61,138 nucleotides of DNA from Flaviflexus sp. (GCA_030537635.1 JAUNVM010000001.1:106109-167246); one strand, 5' to 3'. Numbered from the stretch's first letter, positions 10,244-23,865 are shown. Notes: generated by a model not told the origin, from the letters alone. Program-made: numbers and translations.

Positions 10244-10273
10244 AAGCGCCGGTACGATTACGTGCCGGCGCTT
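10244..10273 (+). terminator. Hairpin between rpmE and prfA
   Basis: AAGCGCCGGTACG (10244-10256) and CGTGCCGGCGCTT (10261-10273) form a 13-bp stem with one G-T wobble and an ATTA loop. It ends 17 bases before prfA and six bases before its GGGAGG ribosome-binding site. Confidence 0.75.
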
Positions 10274-10290
10274 TGCCTTAGGGAGGAACC

Positions 10291-11385
<1,095 letters not shown>

Positions 11386-11387
11386 CG

Positions 11388-12203
11388 GTGCGCTGGCGCC
11401 AGCTGCTCGCCGAGGGAGCCGAGGTGCTCGCGGCGGCCGGAATTGACAGCCCGCAGGTGGATGCTCGGCTGCTTGCCGAGCACGTAGCCGGCACCCATCT
11501 TCTCCTCGCCCCCGATCCCACCGAGCAGCAGGCCGGCGAAGTGCGCGGCCTCATCGCCCGGCGCGCCCGACGCATTCCCCTGCAGCATCTCACCGGCGAG
11601 ATGTTCTTCCGCAGCCTCACTCTGCCCGCCACCCCCGGCGTCTTCATCTGCCGGCCGGAAACCGAGCTTCTCGTCGATGAAGCGATCTCCGAGATCGAGC
11701 GCCGCCGAGAACACCTCACCATCGTCGACCTGTGCACCGGCTCGGGCGCCATCGCCCTTGCGATTGCTGCCGAAACCGGTAGGGCGGTGACCGCCGTGGA
11801 GATTGATCCCGTCCCGGCCCGCGCGGCCGCCGAATCCGCCCGCGCCCTCGGCCTGCCCGTGACGGTGGAGATTGCCGATGCTCTGACGTGGGGAGAAGAC
11901 GGCAGCGTCGATCTGCTCACCTGCAATCCACCCTATGTGCCACGAGGAGAGCTGCCGCCCGAGGTGCAGGCCGATCCGCCGCGAGCCTTATGGGGCGGGG
12001 GAGACGATGGCCTGGAGATCCCCCTCATCATCATCGAGCGGGCCGCCCGCCTACTCGCCCCCGGTGGCCTCGCCCTCATCGAGCATGCCGAAAGTCAGGG
12101 CCCGGCCCTCATCTCCCGGGCGGCCGAGCTCGGCCTGGACGCGCAGACCCTGCCCGATCTTGCCGGACGCCCCCGGTTCTGCCGCGCGCGGGCGGCGGTA
12201 TGA
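11388..12203 (+). CDS. prmC: Release-factor glutamine methyltransferase
   Basis: A class I SAM-dependent methyltransferase of 271 residues that N5-methylates the GGQ glutamine of RF1 and RF2. The N-terminal helical domain contains [15 protein letters not shown]; the SAM site [16 protein letters not shown] and the substrate-binding NPPY motif ([12 protein letters not shown], near residue 181) follow. The start is GTG 11388. Its position directly after prfA is the classical arrangement. Confidence 0.94.
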   Translation: MRWRQLLAEGAEVLAAAGIDSPQVDARLLAEHVAGTHLLLAPDPTEQQAGEVRGLIARRARRIPLQHLTGEMFFRSLTLPATPGVFICRPETELLVDEAISEIERRREHLTIVDLCTGSGAIALAIAAETGRAVTAVEIDPVPARAAAESARALGLPVTVEIADALTWGEDGSVDLLTCNPPYVPRGELPPEVQADPPRALWGGGDDGLEIPLIIIERAARLLAPGGLALIEHAESQGPALISRAAELGLDAQTLPDLAGRPRFCRARAAV

Positions 12204-12216
12204 GAAAGTAGAAGCC

Positions 12217-13053
12217 GTGGATATTCGCGATTGCGCCGACAATCTCTCCGGCGTTTTGGACTCTGCCGCCCTCGTCGTGTCCCAGGGCCGCCTGCTCGTC
12301 ATGCCCACGGATACGGTGTATGGCGTGGGCGCGGACGCGTTCAACCCGGCCGCCGTGGCCAATCTGCTCGCCGCCAAGGGGCGGGGTAGGGACATGCCGC
12401 CGCCGGTTCTGGTGGCGAGTGAGCAGATGGCGGAGGCGCTAGCCGATGGCCTGCCGGAAGAGGCACACACCCTCATATCCGCATTCTGGCCGGGTGCCCT
12501 CACCATCGTCGTCACCGCCCAGCCGGCACTTGCCTGGGATCTCGGCGACACGCAGGGAACCGTTGCCCTGCGGATGCCAGACTCCGACATTGCCCGCCAG
12601 CTACTTGAACGCACCGGGCCCCTCGCCGTCTCCAGCGCGAACACGACCGGAAATCCCGCCGCGATCACCGCCGCCGGAGCCGCCGACATGCTCGGCGAAT
12701 CCGTCTCTCTTTATCTTGATGGAGGACCCGCCCCCGGTCAGGTGGCCTCCACCATTGTCGACCTCACCGGCCACCCCGCGCGCATCCTCCGCGAGGGAGC
12801 CATCGACCGCGACCAGATCGCCGCCCTCATCGAGCTTGAACCCGAGCCGGAATCCGATTCCGAATCCGAGCCGGGAGCCGCGCCGGACACGGCGGGTGGA
12901 CCGGGTGACGAGGCCGAAGAAGTGGCGGGAACCCAGGTACAGAGCACTGGGGCGGTGGACGCCGAGTCCGCTGCGGATCCGTTCTCTGCGCCGGCTGAGG
13001 AAGCCGGGCCGCCGCCCTCGCGCACCGCCTACCCGGAGCACACCGAGCCGTGA
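12217..13053 (+). CDS. tsaC: Threonylcarbamoyl-AMP synthase (Sua5/YrdC family)
   Basis: A 278-residue protein. GTG 12217 is preferred to upstream in-frame starts inside prmC: GAAAGTAGAAG lies just before it and the domain starts here. The YrdC domain (about residues 1-205) has PTDTVYGVGADAFN, the KGRGRDMPPPVLVAS region, and SSANTTGNPA. By family knowledge it makes threonylcarbamoyl-AMP from threonine, bicarbonate and ATP for t6A37 of tRNAs. Residues about 205-278 are an acidic, Pro/Glu/Ser-rich tail with no recognisable domain, in place of the Sua5 C-terminal domain. Its stop overlaps wecA. Confidence 0.9.
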   Translation: MDIRDCADNLSGVLDSAALVVSQGRLLVMPTDTVYGVGADAFNPAAVANLLAAKGRGRDMPPPVLVASEQMAEALADGLPEEAHTLISAFWPGALTIVVTAQPALAWDLGDTQGTVALRMPDSDIARQLLERTGPLAVSSANTTGNPAAITAAGAADMLGESVSLYLDGGPAPGQVASTIVDLTGHPARILREGAIDRDQIAALIELEPEPESDSESEPGAAPDTAGGPGDEAEEVAGTQVQSTGAVDAESAADPFSAPAEEAGPPPSRTAYPEHTEP

Positions 13054-14150
13054 GGGTCTATCTGCTCGTCATGGTGATCGCCGCAGCGGTCACCTATCTC
13101 ATGGTGCCGGCGGTGCGGCGCTTGGCCCTCGTCACGGGTGCACTCACCCAGGTGCGCGAGCGCGACATTCACCGCACGCCGATTGCCCGCCTCGGCGGGA
13201 TCGCCATGTTCCTCGGCCTCGCTGTCTCCTTCACCATTGCCGCCCAGATTCCCTATCTCGGCCACGAATTCGCGGCCTCCTCATCCGCCTGGGCCATCCT
13301 CCTTGGCGCCGGCATCATCTGTCTGGTCGGAGTCATCGACGATGTGTGGGAGCTTGACTGGTACGCCAAGCTGGCGGGGATGATTCTCGCCGCCGGCATC
13401 ATGGCCTGGCGAGGCGTGCAGTTTGTGTCTGTTCCGGTCGGCGGGCTTACCGTGGGCTCACCCCGGCTCACCCTCTTCCTCACCATCATCGTCATCGTCA
13501 CCGTTGCCAATGCCATCAACTTCATTGACGGGCTGGATGGTCTGGCTGCGGGCGTGGTGGGCATCGCCTCACTCGCCTTCTTCGTCTATACCTACATGCT
13601 GACCCGGGAGGCCTCCCCGGGAGACTATTCCTCGGTGGCCTGCGTTGTCATCGCCGCCCTCGTTGGCATCTGCGCGGGTATGCTCCCGCACAATTTTCAT
13701 CCCGCCTCAATTTTCATGGGGGACTCCGGCGCCCTCATGCTCGGGCTCGTCTTTGGTGCCGCGGGCATTGTCGTCACCGGGCAGATCGATCCCGCCATCA
13801 TTGAAGCGCCGCGGGCCCTACCGGCCTACATGCCGATCATCTTGCCGATCGCGGTGCTCATCATTCCGCTTGCCGACTTCATCTGGGCGGTGGTGCGCCG
13901 GCTCGCCCGGGGCCAGTCCCCGTTCACGGCCGATGCTGGGCATCTGCACCATCGACTGCTACGGGCCGGTAATTCCCACCGGGGCGCCGTGCTCGTCATC
14001 TACGTGTGGTCGGCCTGGTTCTCGTTCATGGCGGTGGGTATGGCCATGTTTGCCCCCGTCCCGGTCATCGCGCTCGGAGCGGTGAGCTTCGTGGGCTTCC
14101 TCGCCTTCACCGCGCTCGAGCTGCGCGGGCCGAAGACCCGGGCCTCATGA
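13050..14150 (+). CDS. wecA: Polyprenyl-phosphate N-acetylglucosamine-1-phosphate transferase (WecA/Rfe type)
   Basis: A 366-residue polytopic membrane enzyme of the MraY/WecA family that transfers a sugar-1-phosphate from a UDP-sugar to decaprenyl or undecaprenyl phosphate. Motifs seen are the first-loop RTPIARLGG, the magnesium/catalytic NFIDGLDGLAAG, FMGDSGALMLG, and the HLHHRLL loop that marks the WecA branch rather than MraY. In mycobacteria the orthologue starts arabinogalactan linker synthesis; the acceptor polymer here is unknown. GTG 13050 overlaps the tsaC stop and its own end overlaps the atpI-like gene. Confidence 0.9.
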   Translation: MRVYLLVMVIAAAVTYLMVPAVRRLALVTGALTQVRERDIHRTPIARLGGIAMFLGLAVSFTIAAQIPYLGHEFAASSSAWAILLGAGIICLVGVIDDVWELDWYAKLAGMILAAGIMAWRGVQFVSVPVGGLTVGSPRLTLFLTIIVIVTVANAINFIDGLDGLAAGVVGIASLAFFVYTYMLTREASPGDYSSVACVVIAALVGICAGMLPHNFHPASIFMGDSGALMLGLVFGAAGIVVTGQIDPAIIEAPRALPAYMPIILPIAVLIIPLADFIWAVVRRLARGQSPFTADAGHLHHRLLRAGNSHRGAVLVIYVWSAWFSFMAVGMAMFAPVPVIALGAVSFVGFLAFTALELRGPKTRAS

Positions 14151-14554
14151 GACGCCCGCCGGGCTGGGCGCCCACGTTCATGGAGCTCATGACGATGGTG
14201 CTCGTGCGCTCCCTCATCGCCAATGGTGCCCTCCTCCTGGGCGGATGCGCGCTCGGCTATTTGCTCGGCGGCAGCCGCTCCGCGCTCGGCGCCGCCATCG
14301 GAATCGGCACGGCCGGCGGCGCGATGATGCTGACAACCCTTGTGATGATGGCAACAGAGAAGATGGTCGGCATTGGTGAAGTTGGCGCAATGCTGGGCAG
14401 CTATTTACTCAAGATGGTGGCGCTCTTGATTCTCCTCACCGCCCTCGTCGACCTCGATTTCTATTCGAAAACCGCGCTATCAGTGGGTTTTATCGCTGCC
14501 ATTGTCCTTACCTTGACCGTGGAAACGGTAGTTGTGGCGCGCAGCCGTGGTTAA
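14147..14554 (+). CDS. atpI: AtpI-like small membrane protein
   Basis: A 135-residue protein with about four hydrophobic segments. It overlaps wecA by four bases (ATGA) and precedes atpB by about 150 bases, the place of atpI in actinobacteria. By family knowledge AtpI assists c-ring assembly or magnesium uptake. The sequence is poorly conserved, so the assignment rests mainly on position, size and topology. ATG 14147 is chosen; an upstream in-frame start would lie inside wecA. Confidence 0.7.
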   Translation: MRRPPGWAPTFMELMTMVLVRSLIANGALLLGGCALGYLLGGSRSALGAAIGIGTAGGAMMLTTLVMMATEKMVGIGEVGAMLGSYLLKMVALLILLTALVDLDFYSKTALSVGFIAAIVLTLTVETVVVARSRG

Positions 14555-14608
14555 CGAGCGGCGCTGGGTAAATCACTGAGCTTGGCCGACTTTTGGGCGG
14601 CTTTCAGC

Positions 14609-14614
14609 TACACT
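14609..14614 (+). promoter_or_regulatory. Candidate -10 box of the ATP synthase operon
   Basis: TACACT lies about 55 bases before a GGGAGG ribosome-binding site (14670-14675) in the 146-base gap between atpI and atpB. No clear -35 is seen; a TTGACG at 14636 has no fitting -10. Confidence 0.4.
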
Positions 14615-14700
14615 GGATCCGTCCGCCGCGCGGGCATTGACGACCGCGCAGTAGTTCTTTTGACGATCTGGGAGGCATCCTGTTTGCCAACGCCTCGTTA

Positions 14701-15513
14701 GTGGTTGCAACGCATCTCGGGCGCCTGGGCTTGCACGCTGAGGAATCCGGTTTCCACAGCCCCACGATCGATGAGTTCTTTCCGGAGCCGTTCCTGTTCG
14801 CGGGAACTCCCTTCGCGATCAACCGAGTCATTCTCATTCGCCTCCTCGCGGTCATCGCCATTGCGCTTATCTTTGGGCTCTACGCCAAGCGAGCCAAGCT
14901 CGTTCCCGGCCGGGCTCAGGCCGCCGTGGAGGCCATGCTCGACTTCGTGCGCGAGCAGATCGGATACGAGATCATCGGTCGAGAAAAGGCCGATCGGTAC
15001 CTGCCGATGCTGGCCACGCTCTTCATCGGTATCTTCTTCATGAACATCACCGGTATTATTCCGGGTCTGCAGCTGGCCTCTACCTCGATTATCGGCATGC
15101 CGCTGATTTACGCCCTCTTCGCTTACTTCGGTTTCATCATTGCCGGTATTCGCGTCCACGGAGTGGGCCACTACTTCCGCAGCCAGCTCATGCCGGCTGC
15201 GGTGCCCAAGGTGATGTACGTGCTCATGACGCCGATCGAGCTCCTGTCGAATTTCATCATCCGCCCCGTCACCCTCATGGTCCGACTTCTTGCCAACATG
15301 GTCTCCGGGCACATTCTGCTCGTGCTCGCCTTCGCCGGCACGCATGCACTGTACCTGTCGATGGGCGGTCTCAAGGGCATTGCCTTTGGCACCCTCACCC
15401 TCGGCGCCGGTGTCGCGTTCATCATGTTCGAGCTGTTCGTCTCGGCCCTACAGGCTTACATTTTCGCCCTTCTCGCGGCAGTGTATATCTCACTGTCGAT
15501 CGAGGAACACTGA
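14701..15513 (+). CDS. atpB: F1Fo ATP synthase subunit a
   Basis: The 270-residue integral membrane subunit forming the proton half-channels next to the c ring. Several transmembrane helices are visible. The helix RPVTLMVRLLANMVSGHILL carries the essential arginine (MVRLLANM), and IFALLAAVYISLSIEEH forms the C terminus. GTG 14701 is the first usual start, but its Shine-Dalgarno (14670-14675) is 25 bases away and correctly spaced for an in-frame CTG at 14680, which would add seven residues. First gene of atpBEFHAGDC. Confidence 0.94.
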   Translation: MVATHLGRLGLHAEESGFHSPTIDEFFPEPFLFAGTPFAINRVILIRLLAVIAIALIFGLYAKRAKLVPGRAQAAVEAMLDFVREQIGYEIIGREKADRYLPMLATLFIGIFFMNITGIIPGLQLASTSIIGMPLIYALFAYFGFIIAGIRVHGVGHYFRSQLMPAAVPKVMYVLMTPIELLSNFIIRPVTLMVRLLANMVSGHILLVLAFAGTHALYLSMGGLKGIAFGTLTLGAGVAFIMFELFVSALQAYIFALLAAVYISLSIEEH

Positions 15514-15520
15514 TATTTGA

Positions 15521-16319
<799 letters not shown>

Positions 16320-16323
<4 letters not shown>

Positions 16324-17135
16324 GGCGATCGACGACCCTGACACTCAACCAGGCGCTGACCTCCTGGCAGGCCCTGTTGGCGGATGCTGAGGCCGGACGT
16401 GTCCTGGACTATGCTCGGGAGATCTTCGGCGCCCGCCACATTGTCGACGAACAGGCGGCGCTCACCCGCGCTCTCATTGACCCGGCCCGCAACGGGGAAG
16501 ACCGTGCCGCCCTGGCGAAAAAGGTCTTCTCGTCGGCCACCACCTCCCCGGTGGTGGATCTCGTGGCCGGTCTCGTGCGGGGCAAGATTGCCTCTCCGAA
16601 GGATCTGTCGGAGGCCCTGGAGTACGCGGGAACCGAAACGATCCTTATCTCGGCCCAGCAGGCCGGGCGGCTCGACAAGGTCGAGGAGGAGCTCTACCGC
16701 GCGGTCATGCTCCTATCGGACGAGTCGCGCCTGCGCGCCGTACTCGGGGATGCGGGGATCGATGCCGACAGCCGAATCGCGCTATCGCATAAGATTTTCG
16801 CCGAACTCACCGACGAGTCCCGGGCGCTTATTGACCGGGCACTGGAGATCACCGACAACCACAATCTCATTGCGCTACTGCGTGACTTGATTGTGCGCTG
16901 TGGCGAGCGAGCCGAGCACCTCGTCGGGATCGTCACCGTGGCTAGCCCGCTGAGCCGCGATCAAGAGGAGCGCCTGACGCGCATTCTCGAAAAGAAGTAT
17001 GACCGCCCCGTGGAACTCCATGTCGGCGTCGACCCAGCGGTTATCGGCGGCATGCATATCCGGGTGGGGAGCGACGTCATCGACTCGACCCTCGCCTCCC
17101 GCATCAACCATCTCAAGTCCGTTTTCTCGGACTAA
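16320..17135 (+). CDS. atpH: F1Fo ATP synthase subunit delta
   Basis: A stalk subunit of 271 residues, clearly longer than the roughly 180 residues of the E. coli protein; the extra length is N-terminal, as in other actinobacteria. The conserved OSCP/delta C terminus is seen as [20 protein letters not shown] and [18 protein letters not shown]. It caps the alpha3beta3 head and binds subunit b. Confidence 0.94.
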
Positions 17136-17158
17136 TAGAACGAAACGAAGGAAGATCA

Positions 17159-18784
17159 ATGGCTGAGCTGACAATCCAGCCCGACGAAATCCGGGCTGCT
17201 CTGGACAGCTTCGTGAATTCGTATGAACCTCAGACCGCGGCCGCGGAGGAGGTTGGGCACGTCACCCTCACCGCGGACGGTATCGCCCGTGTGGACGGCC
17301 TGCCCGGAGCCATGGCCAATGAGCTCCTCGAGTTCGAGGATGGCACGCAGGGCTTGGCGATGAACCTCGAGGATCGCGAGATCGGCGTCGTCGTTCTCGG
17401 CGACTACTCGAGGATCGAAGAGGGCCAGGAAGTGCGCCGCACCGGCGAGGTGCTGTCCGTGCCCGTGGGCGATGGCTACCTGGGTCGCGTGGTCGACCCG
17501 CTGGGCCGCCCGCTTGATGGACTGGGCGAGATTACGGACATCGATAACCGCCGTGCGCTCGAGCTGCAGGCTCCGGGCGTCATGGACCGCAAGTCGGTGC
17601 ACGAGCCCCTGCAGACCGGCCTTAAGGCCATCGACGCAATGATTCCGATCGGCCGCGGCCAGCGCCAGCTCATTATTGGCGACCGCCAGACCGGCAAGAC
17701 CGCGATCGCGATCGACACGATCCTCAACCAGAAGCAGAACTGGGATTCTGGGGATCCGACCAAGCAGGTGCGCTGCGTCTACGTTGCGGTCGGCCAGAAG
17801 GGTTCGACCATCGCCTCCGTGCGTGGCGCCCTCGAGAAGGCTGGTGCGCTGGAGTACACGACGATCGTTGCCTCTCCCGCCTCCGACCCGGCCGGCTTCA
17901 AGTACCTTGCCCCCTACACCGGCTCGGCCATTGGCCAGCACTGGATGTACGACGGCAAGCACGTCCTCATCATCTTTGATGACCTGTCCAAGCAGGCCGA
18001 GGCCTACCGCTCGGTGTCGCTGCTGCTGCGCCGCCCGCCGGGCCGCGAAGCCTACCCGGGTGACGTCTTCTACCTGCACTCGCGTCTGCTGGAGCGCTGC
18101 GCGAAGCTCTCCGATGAGCTGGGCGCGGGCTCGATGACCGGCCTGCCGATCATCGAGACGAAGGCCAATGACGTGTCGGCCTACATTCCGACCAACGTCA
18201 TTTCGATTACCGATGGCCAGATCTTCCTCCAGTCCGATCTCTTCAACTCGAATCAGCGGCCCGCCGTTGACGTCGGCGTCTCGGTGTCCCGCGTGGGCGG
18301 CGACGCCCAGATCAAGGCGATGAAGAAGGTGGCCGGCACGCTGAAGATCACCCTCGCCCAGTACCGGGCGCAGGAGGCCTTCGCGATGTTCGCCTCGGAC
18401 CTGGACGCCGCGACCCGCCGCCAGCTCACCCGCGGCTCGCGCCTCATGGAACTGCTCAAGCAGCCCCAGTACACCCCCTACGACATCGAGGACCAGGTGG
18501 CCTCGGTGTGGGCCGGCACGAATGGCTACCTGGATCCGATTCCGGTCGACCAGGTCCACGAGTTCGAGTCCGGCATGCTTGACTACCTCAAGCGCAACAC
18601 CTCCGCCCTCACCGCGATCCGGGACACCGGCAAGCTCGAGGACGACACGGTCGAGGAGCTGCGCCGGGGCATCGAGGCCTTCCAGCAGGAATTCATCGCT
18701 GCGAAGGATGTCGAGGAGGAAGCTGACATCGAGGCCGAAGCCGAGCAGGAGAGCGAGAAGATCGTTCGCTCGAAGAAGGGCTAG
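17159..18784 (+). CDS. atpA: F1Fo ATP synthase subunit alpha
   Basis: A 541-residue non-catalytic nucleotide-binding subunit of the F1 head. The N-terminal beta barrel is followed by the P-loop GDRQTGKT (near residue 175) and the family signature region [17 protein letters not shown]. The C-terminal helical bundle ends in an acidic/lysine tail longer than in E. coli, an actinobacterial trait. GAAGGAAGATC precedes ATG 17159. Confidence 0.97.
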   Translation: MAELTIQPDEIRAALDSFVNSYEPQTAAAEEVGHVTLTADGIARVDGLPGAMANELLEFEDGTQGLAMNLEDREIGVVVLGDYSRIEEGQEVRRTGEVLSVPVGDGYLGRVVDPLGRPLDGLGEITDIDNRRALELQAPGVMDRKSVHEPLQTGLKAIDAMIPIGRGQRQLIIGDRQTGKTAIAIDTILNQKQNWDSGDPTKQVRCVYVAVGQKGSTIASVRGALEKAGALEYTTIVASPASDPAGFKYLAPYTGSAIGQHWMYDGKHVLIIFDDLSKQAEAYRSVSLLLRRPPGREAYPGDVFYLHSRLLERCAKLSDELGAGSMTGLPIIETKANDVSAYIPTNVISITDGQIFLQSDLFNSNQRPAVDVGVSVSRVGGDAQIKAMKKVAGTLKITLAQYRAQEAFAMFASDLDAATRRQLTRGSRLMELLKQPQYTPYDIEDQVASVWAGTNGYLDPIPVDQVHEFESGMLDYLKRNTSALTAIRDTGKLEDDTVEELRRGIEAFQQEFIAAKDVEEEADIEAEAEQESEKIVRSKKG

Positions 18785-18786
18785 CA

Positions 18787-21214
<2,428 letters not shown>

Positions 21215-21217
21215 GCC

Positions 21218-21496
21218 ATGCGGGTCGACATCGTTGCTCGCAGCGGCGAGCTGTGGAGCGGGGAGGCCGATTTCGTGGCGGTTCCCGCCTTCGAGGGCGA
21301 GATCGGCATCCTCACCGGTCGCGAGCCGCTGCTCGCGGTTCTGCGACCGGGCACGGTGAGGGTAGGATCAAAAGGAACGGAAAACTCCTTTGAGATCCCG
21401 CAGGGCTTCGTCGTTGTCGACGAGGATGTCATCACCATCGTCGTCGACGATTCTGGCGAGAACATCCTGAACCTGGAGGAACTCGGCCAGAACTGA
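21218..21496 (+). CDS. atpC: F1Fo ATP synthase subunit epsilon, short form
   Basis: A 92-residue protein covering only the N-terminal beta sandwich of epsilon (VDIVARSGELWSGEADFVAVPAFEGEIGIL in two parts across residues 3-32). The C-terminal two-helix domain that inhibits ATP hydrolysis in E. coli (about 135 residues in total) is missing; the protein stops at NLEELGQN. ATG 21218 follows the atpD stop by three bases. Last gene of the operon. Confidence 0.93.
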   Translation: MRVDIVARSGELWSGEADFVAVPAFEGEIGILTGREPLLAVLRPGTVRVGSKGTENSFEIPQGFVVVDEDVITIVVDDSGENILNLEELGQN

Positions 21497-21508
21497 GAGG
21501 CAGGACAG

Positions 21509-21919
21509 ATGGTCCCGACGATACTTGGCATCGCCATCGGCGTGCTCCTCATCGTCGGGACCTTGTTCGTCTGGGTTGTGCTGCGCATGAGGGCGCTGTA
21601 TTGGCGGGTCGGATCCTTCGAATGCTCGATCAGTGAGCCGGGAAGCGACTCCTGGACGAAGGGAATTGCGGTTTTCGGCGCCGAATACATCTCCTGGTAT
21701 CCCCTTATTGCCCTCGGCCGCCGCCCCCGCTACACCTTCTCCCGCCAGCGGCTCACCATCGCTTCCCAAAGCGGTACGGAGGATCACTCGGATACCCTCG
21801 TGCTCCGGGTGCGCTGCAATGGCCAGGAGCAGATGTGGGGGATGGGCAGGGACTCCTTCACCGGTCTGGTCTCCTGGATGGACGCGGCACCGCCGGAGGA
21901 AGAACCCACCCGGATCTAA
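21509..21919 (+). CDS. DUF2550 family membrane protein
   Basis: A 136-residue protein with one N-terminal transmembrane helix (ILGIAIGVLLIVGTLFVWVVL) and a cytoplasmic domain with the conserved RRPRYTFSRQRLTI and WMDAAPPEEE segments. It follows atpC by 12 bases with AGGCAGGAC upstream, the conserved place of DUF2550 proteins in actinobacteria. Function unknown; co-expression with ATP synthase is likely. Confidence 0.88.
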   Translation: MVPTILGIAIGVLLIVGTLFVWVVLRMRALYWRVGSFECSISEPGSDSWTKGIAVFGAEYISWYPLIALGRRPRYTFSRQRLTIASQSGTEDHSDTLVLRVRCNGQEQMWGMGRDSFTGLVSWMDAAPPEEEPTRI

Positions 21920-21925
21920 TAGACT
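21920..21925 (+). promoter_or_regulatory. Probable -10 box of nucS, leaderless transcript
   Basis: TAGACT ends six bases before GTG 21932, with no Shine-Dalgarno between. Confidence 0.5.
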
Positions 21926-21931
21926 GGATGG

Positions 21932-22627
21932 GTGCATCTAGTCATCGCCGATTGTTCAGTTGATTATTCTGGGCGCCTCGACGCCCACCTTCCCCGGGCC
22001 CCACGCCTCCTCATGCTCAAGGCGGATGGGGCCGTTCTCGTTCACTCCGACGGCGGATCGTATAAGCCGCTGAACTGGATGAGCGCGCCGTGCACGCTCA
22101 CCGAGCGCGAGGCAACCGAGGAGGAGGCCGAGCTCGGCATCGACGAGGTGTGGACGGTCAAGCAGCAAAAAGCGGACGGCACCCTCACCATTCGGATCTT
22201 CCGCCGCATCGCCGAGCTCAGTCACGAGCTGGGCATCGACCCCGGCCTCGTCAAGGATGGCGTGGAGGCCCACCTTCAGGAGCTGCTCGCCGAACAGGTG
22301 GATCTGGTGGCCCCCGGCGGCCGGCTCGTCCGGCGCGAATATCCCACCGCGATCGGCCCGGTCGACCTCCTCGTTAAGGATGCGGACGGCCAGCACGTGG
22401 CTGTCGAGGTCAAGCGGCGCGGCGAAATCGACGGCGTCGAGCAGCTCACCCGCTACCTCGAGCTGCTTGGCCGTGACCCGCTCCTGGCCCCCGTCGAGGG
22501 CGTCTTCGCCGCCCAGGAGATTAAACCCCAGGCCCGCGTGCTGGCCGAGGACCGTGGTATTCGCTGCGTCGTCCTCGACTACGCCGCCATGCGGGGCATG
22601 GATGATGCGGAGAGCAGGCTGTTTTAG
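21932..22627 (+). CDS. nucS: Mismatch-specific endonuclease NucS/EndoMS
   Basis: A 231-residue nuclease that cuts both strands at mismatches and provides mismatch repair in actinobacteria lacking MutS/MutL. The N-terminal dimerisation domain runs to about residue 110; the RecB-like nuclease domain has [20 protein letters not shown] (Asp, Glu and Lys catalytic residues) followed by [15 protein letters not shown]. The C terminus ESRLF fits the sliding-clamp-binding tail of the family. The start is GTG 21932, six bases after a -10 box. The next gene begins immediately after its stop. Confidence 0.95.
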   Translation: MHLVIADCSVDYSGRLDAHLPRAPRLLMLKADGAVLVHSDGGSYKPLNWMSAPCTLTEREATEEEAELGIDEVWTVKQQKADGTLTIRIFRRIAELSHELGIDPGLVKDGVEAHLQELLAEQVDLVAPGGRLVRREYPTAIGPVDLLVKDADGQHVAVEVKRRGEIDGVEQLTRYLELLGRDPLLAPVEGVFAAQEIKPQARVLAEDRGIRCVVLDYAAMRGMDDAESRLF

Positions 22628-22936
22628 ATGCCGAAGAGACGGCGCTCTGCTAAGCGTCCCTATCACGAGCCCCATCGGCCACTCAATCTTCGCCGCGCGA
22701 CCGCACACCGGCTGGAGCCCGGTCCGGGCGGATACATGTACCACGTGCAAACCATTCCCTCCGGCACGAAGAGCTACCGTTGCCCCGGCTGCCAGCAGCT
22801 CATTCGTCCCGGCACCGCCCACCTCGTGTCCTGGACCGAGGAGAGCATGTGGGGAGTTGAAGCCGGCCAGGCCGAGCGCCGGCACTGGCACACCGCGTGC
22901 TGGAACGCCCGGGACCGGCGCCGGCCCTTCTTCTAG
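22628..22936 (+). CDS. Small zinc-binding-motif protein downstream of nucS
   Basis: A 102-residue basic protein starting on the base after the nucS stop codon. C52 and C55 (YRCPGCQQLI), H86/H88 and C91 (RRHWHTACW) look like ligands of a zinc ribbon or treble-clef fold. The first 30 residues are rich in Arg, Lys and Pro. Similar small proteins occur next to nucS in actinobacteria, often labelled ATP/GTP-binding without evidence. A nucleic-acid-related role is inference from charge and neighbour. Confidence 0.8.
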   Translation: MPKRRRSAKRPYHEPHRPLNLRRATAHRLEPGPGGYMYHVQTIPSGTKSYRCPGCQQLIRPGTAHLVSWTEESMWGVEAGQAERRHWHTACWNARDRRRPFF

Positions 22937-23064
22937 GCAGCGCTCCTTCCTCCTTTTCCGCCCTTGCCGGGCTCGCGTCGGACGCGGCGAGGGGTCGCCT
23001 GATCGTTTGCTGAACGGCTCGGGCCCAGCGCCGCTCTTCGGGCCACCTGAGTGAAGTGCCGGGC

Positions 23065-23070
23065 TAGGCT
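23065..23070 (+). promoter_or_regulatory. Probable -10 box of the hydrolase gene
   Basis: TAGGCT ends six bases before ATG 23077. The GGAGG between them is only one base from the ATG, too close to act as Shine-Dalgarno. Confidence 0.45.
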
Positions 23071-23076
23071 GGAGGC

Positions 23077-23865
23077 ATGCTGACCTATCACCGCACCGGA
23101 CCTGGCGGGTCCTGCCCGCTGCTGCTCTTGCACGCCCTACCCCTCGACTCATCCATGTGGAACCGAGTGGTTGCCCAGCTCGAGGACATTGATGTTCTCA
23201 CGGTGGACGCCCCGGGATTCGGCTCGTCGCCCACCGGAGCCGAGATCGATGAGGAATTCGGCGCCGATGCTCCCAGCCTGGACACTTACGCTCGGGCCAT
23301 TGCCCGGGATCTGGAGGACATGGGAATCGAGCGGGTTATTGTCGGCGGCCTGTCCATGGGTGGGCCGGTGGCGGTTGCGCTCTCCCGCCTCGCCCCGGAC
23401 AAGGTGGCGGGTCTTGCCCTCATGGATACGAACATCGCGGCGGATTCGGATGAGGCGAGGCAGAACCGCCGCGCCGCCATCACCAAGGCCGACTCCGGAG
23501 ACATCTCCTCAGTGCTGTCCATGGCGGATACGATGACGGCGCAAAAGACGAAGGATGATCGGCGCAAGGTCTACTGCGGCCTCAAGGATCAGCTCGCCCA
23601 GGTCAATGCCGCCTCCCTTGCCTGGATTCAGCGAGCCATGGCCAACCGGGAAGATCAGCGCGATGCCGTCAAGGTGCCCGTCCTGCTCGTACGCGGTGAG
23701 GAAGATGCCAGCTGTACGGAGGAGATGATGGAGGACCTGGCGCAACGCTACGGCGCCGAGGTGCACACCATTCCCGGCGCCGGCCACTTCACCGCTGTGG
23801 AGACCCCGAAGTCGCTTGCCCGGCTGCTACGCAAGTTTTACGACGACATCGTCCACGCGGACTAA
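23077..23865 (+). CDS. Alpha/beta hydrolase
   Basis: A 262-residue single-domain alpha/beta hydrolase without signal peptide. The oxyanion HG-type strand LLLLHALPLDSSMW, nucleophile elbow GLSMGG (serine near residue 93), acid-bearing strand VPVLLVRGEEDASC and catalytic His in GAGHFTAVETP are all present. Similarity is to the broad group of esterase, haloperoxidase-like and 3-oxoadipate enol-lactone hydrolases; the substrate cannot be told. Monocistronic, with its own -10 box and a strong downstream hairpin. Confidence 0.85.
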   Translation: MLTYHRTGPGGSCPLLLLHALPLDSSMWNRVVAQLEDIDVLTVDAPGFGSSPTGAEIDEEFGADAPSLDTYARAIARDLEDMGIERVIVGGLSMGGPVAVALSRLAPDKVAGLALMDTNIAADSDEARQNRRAAITKADSGDISSVLSMADTMTAQKTKDDRRKVYCGLKDQLAQVNAASLAWIQRAMANREDQRDAVKVPVLLVRGEEDASCTEEMMEDLAQRYGAEVHTIPGAGHFTAVETPKSLARLLRKFYDDIVHAD

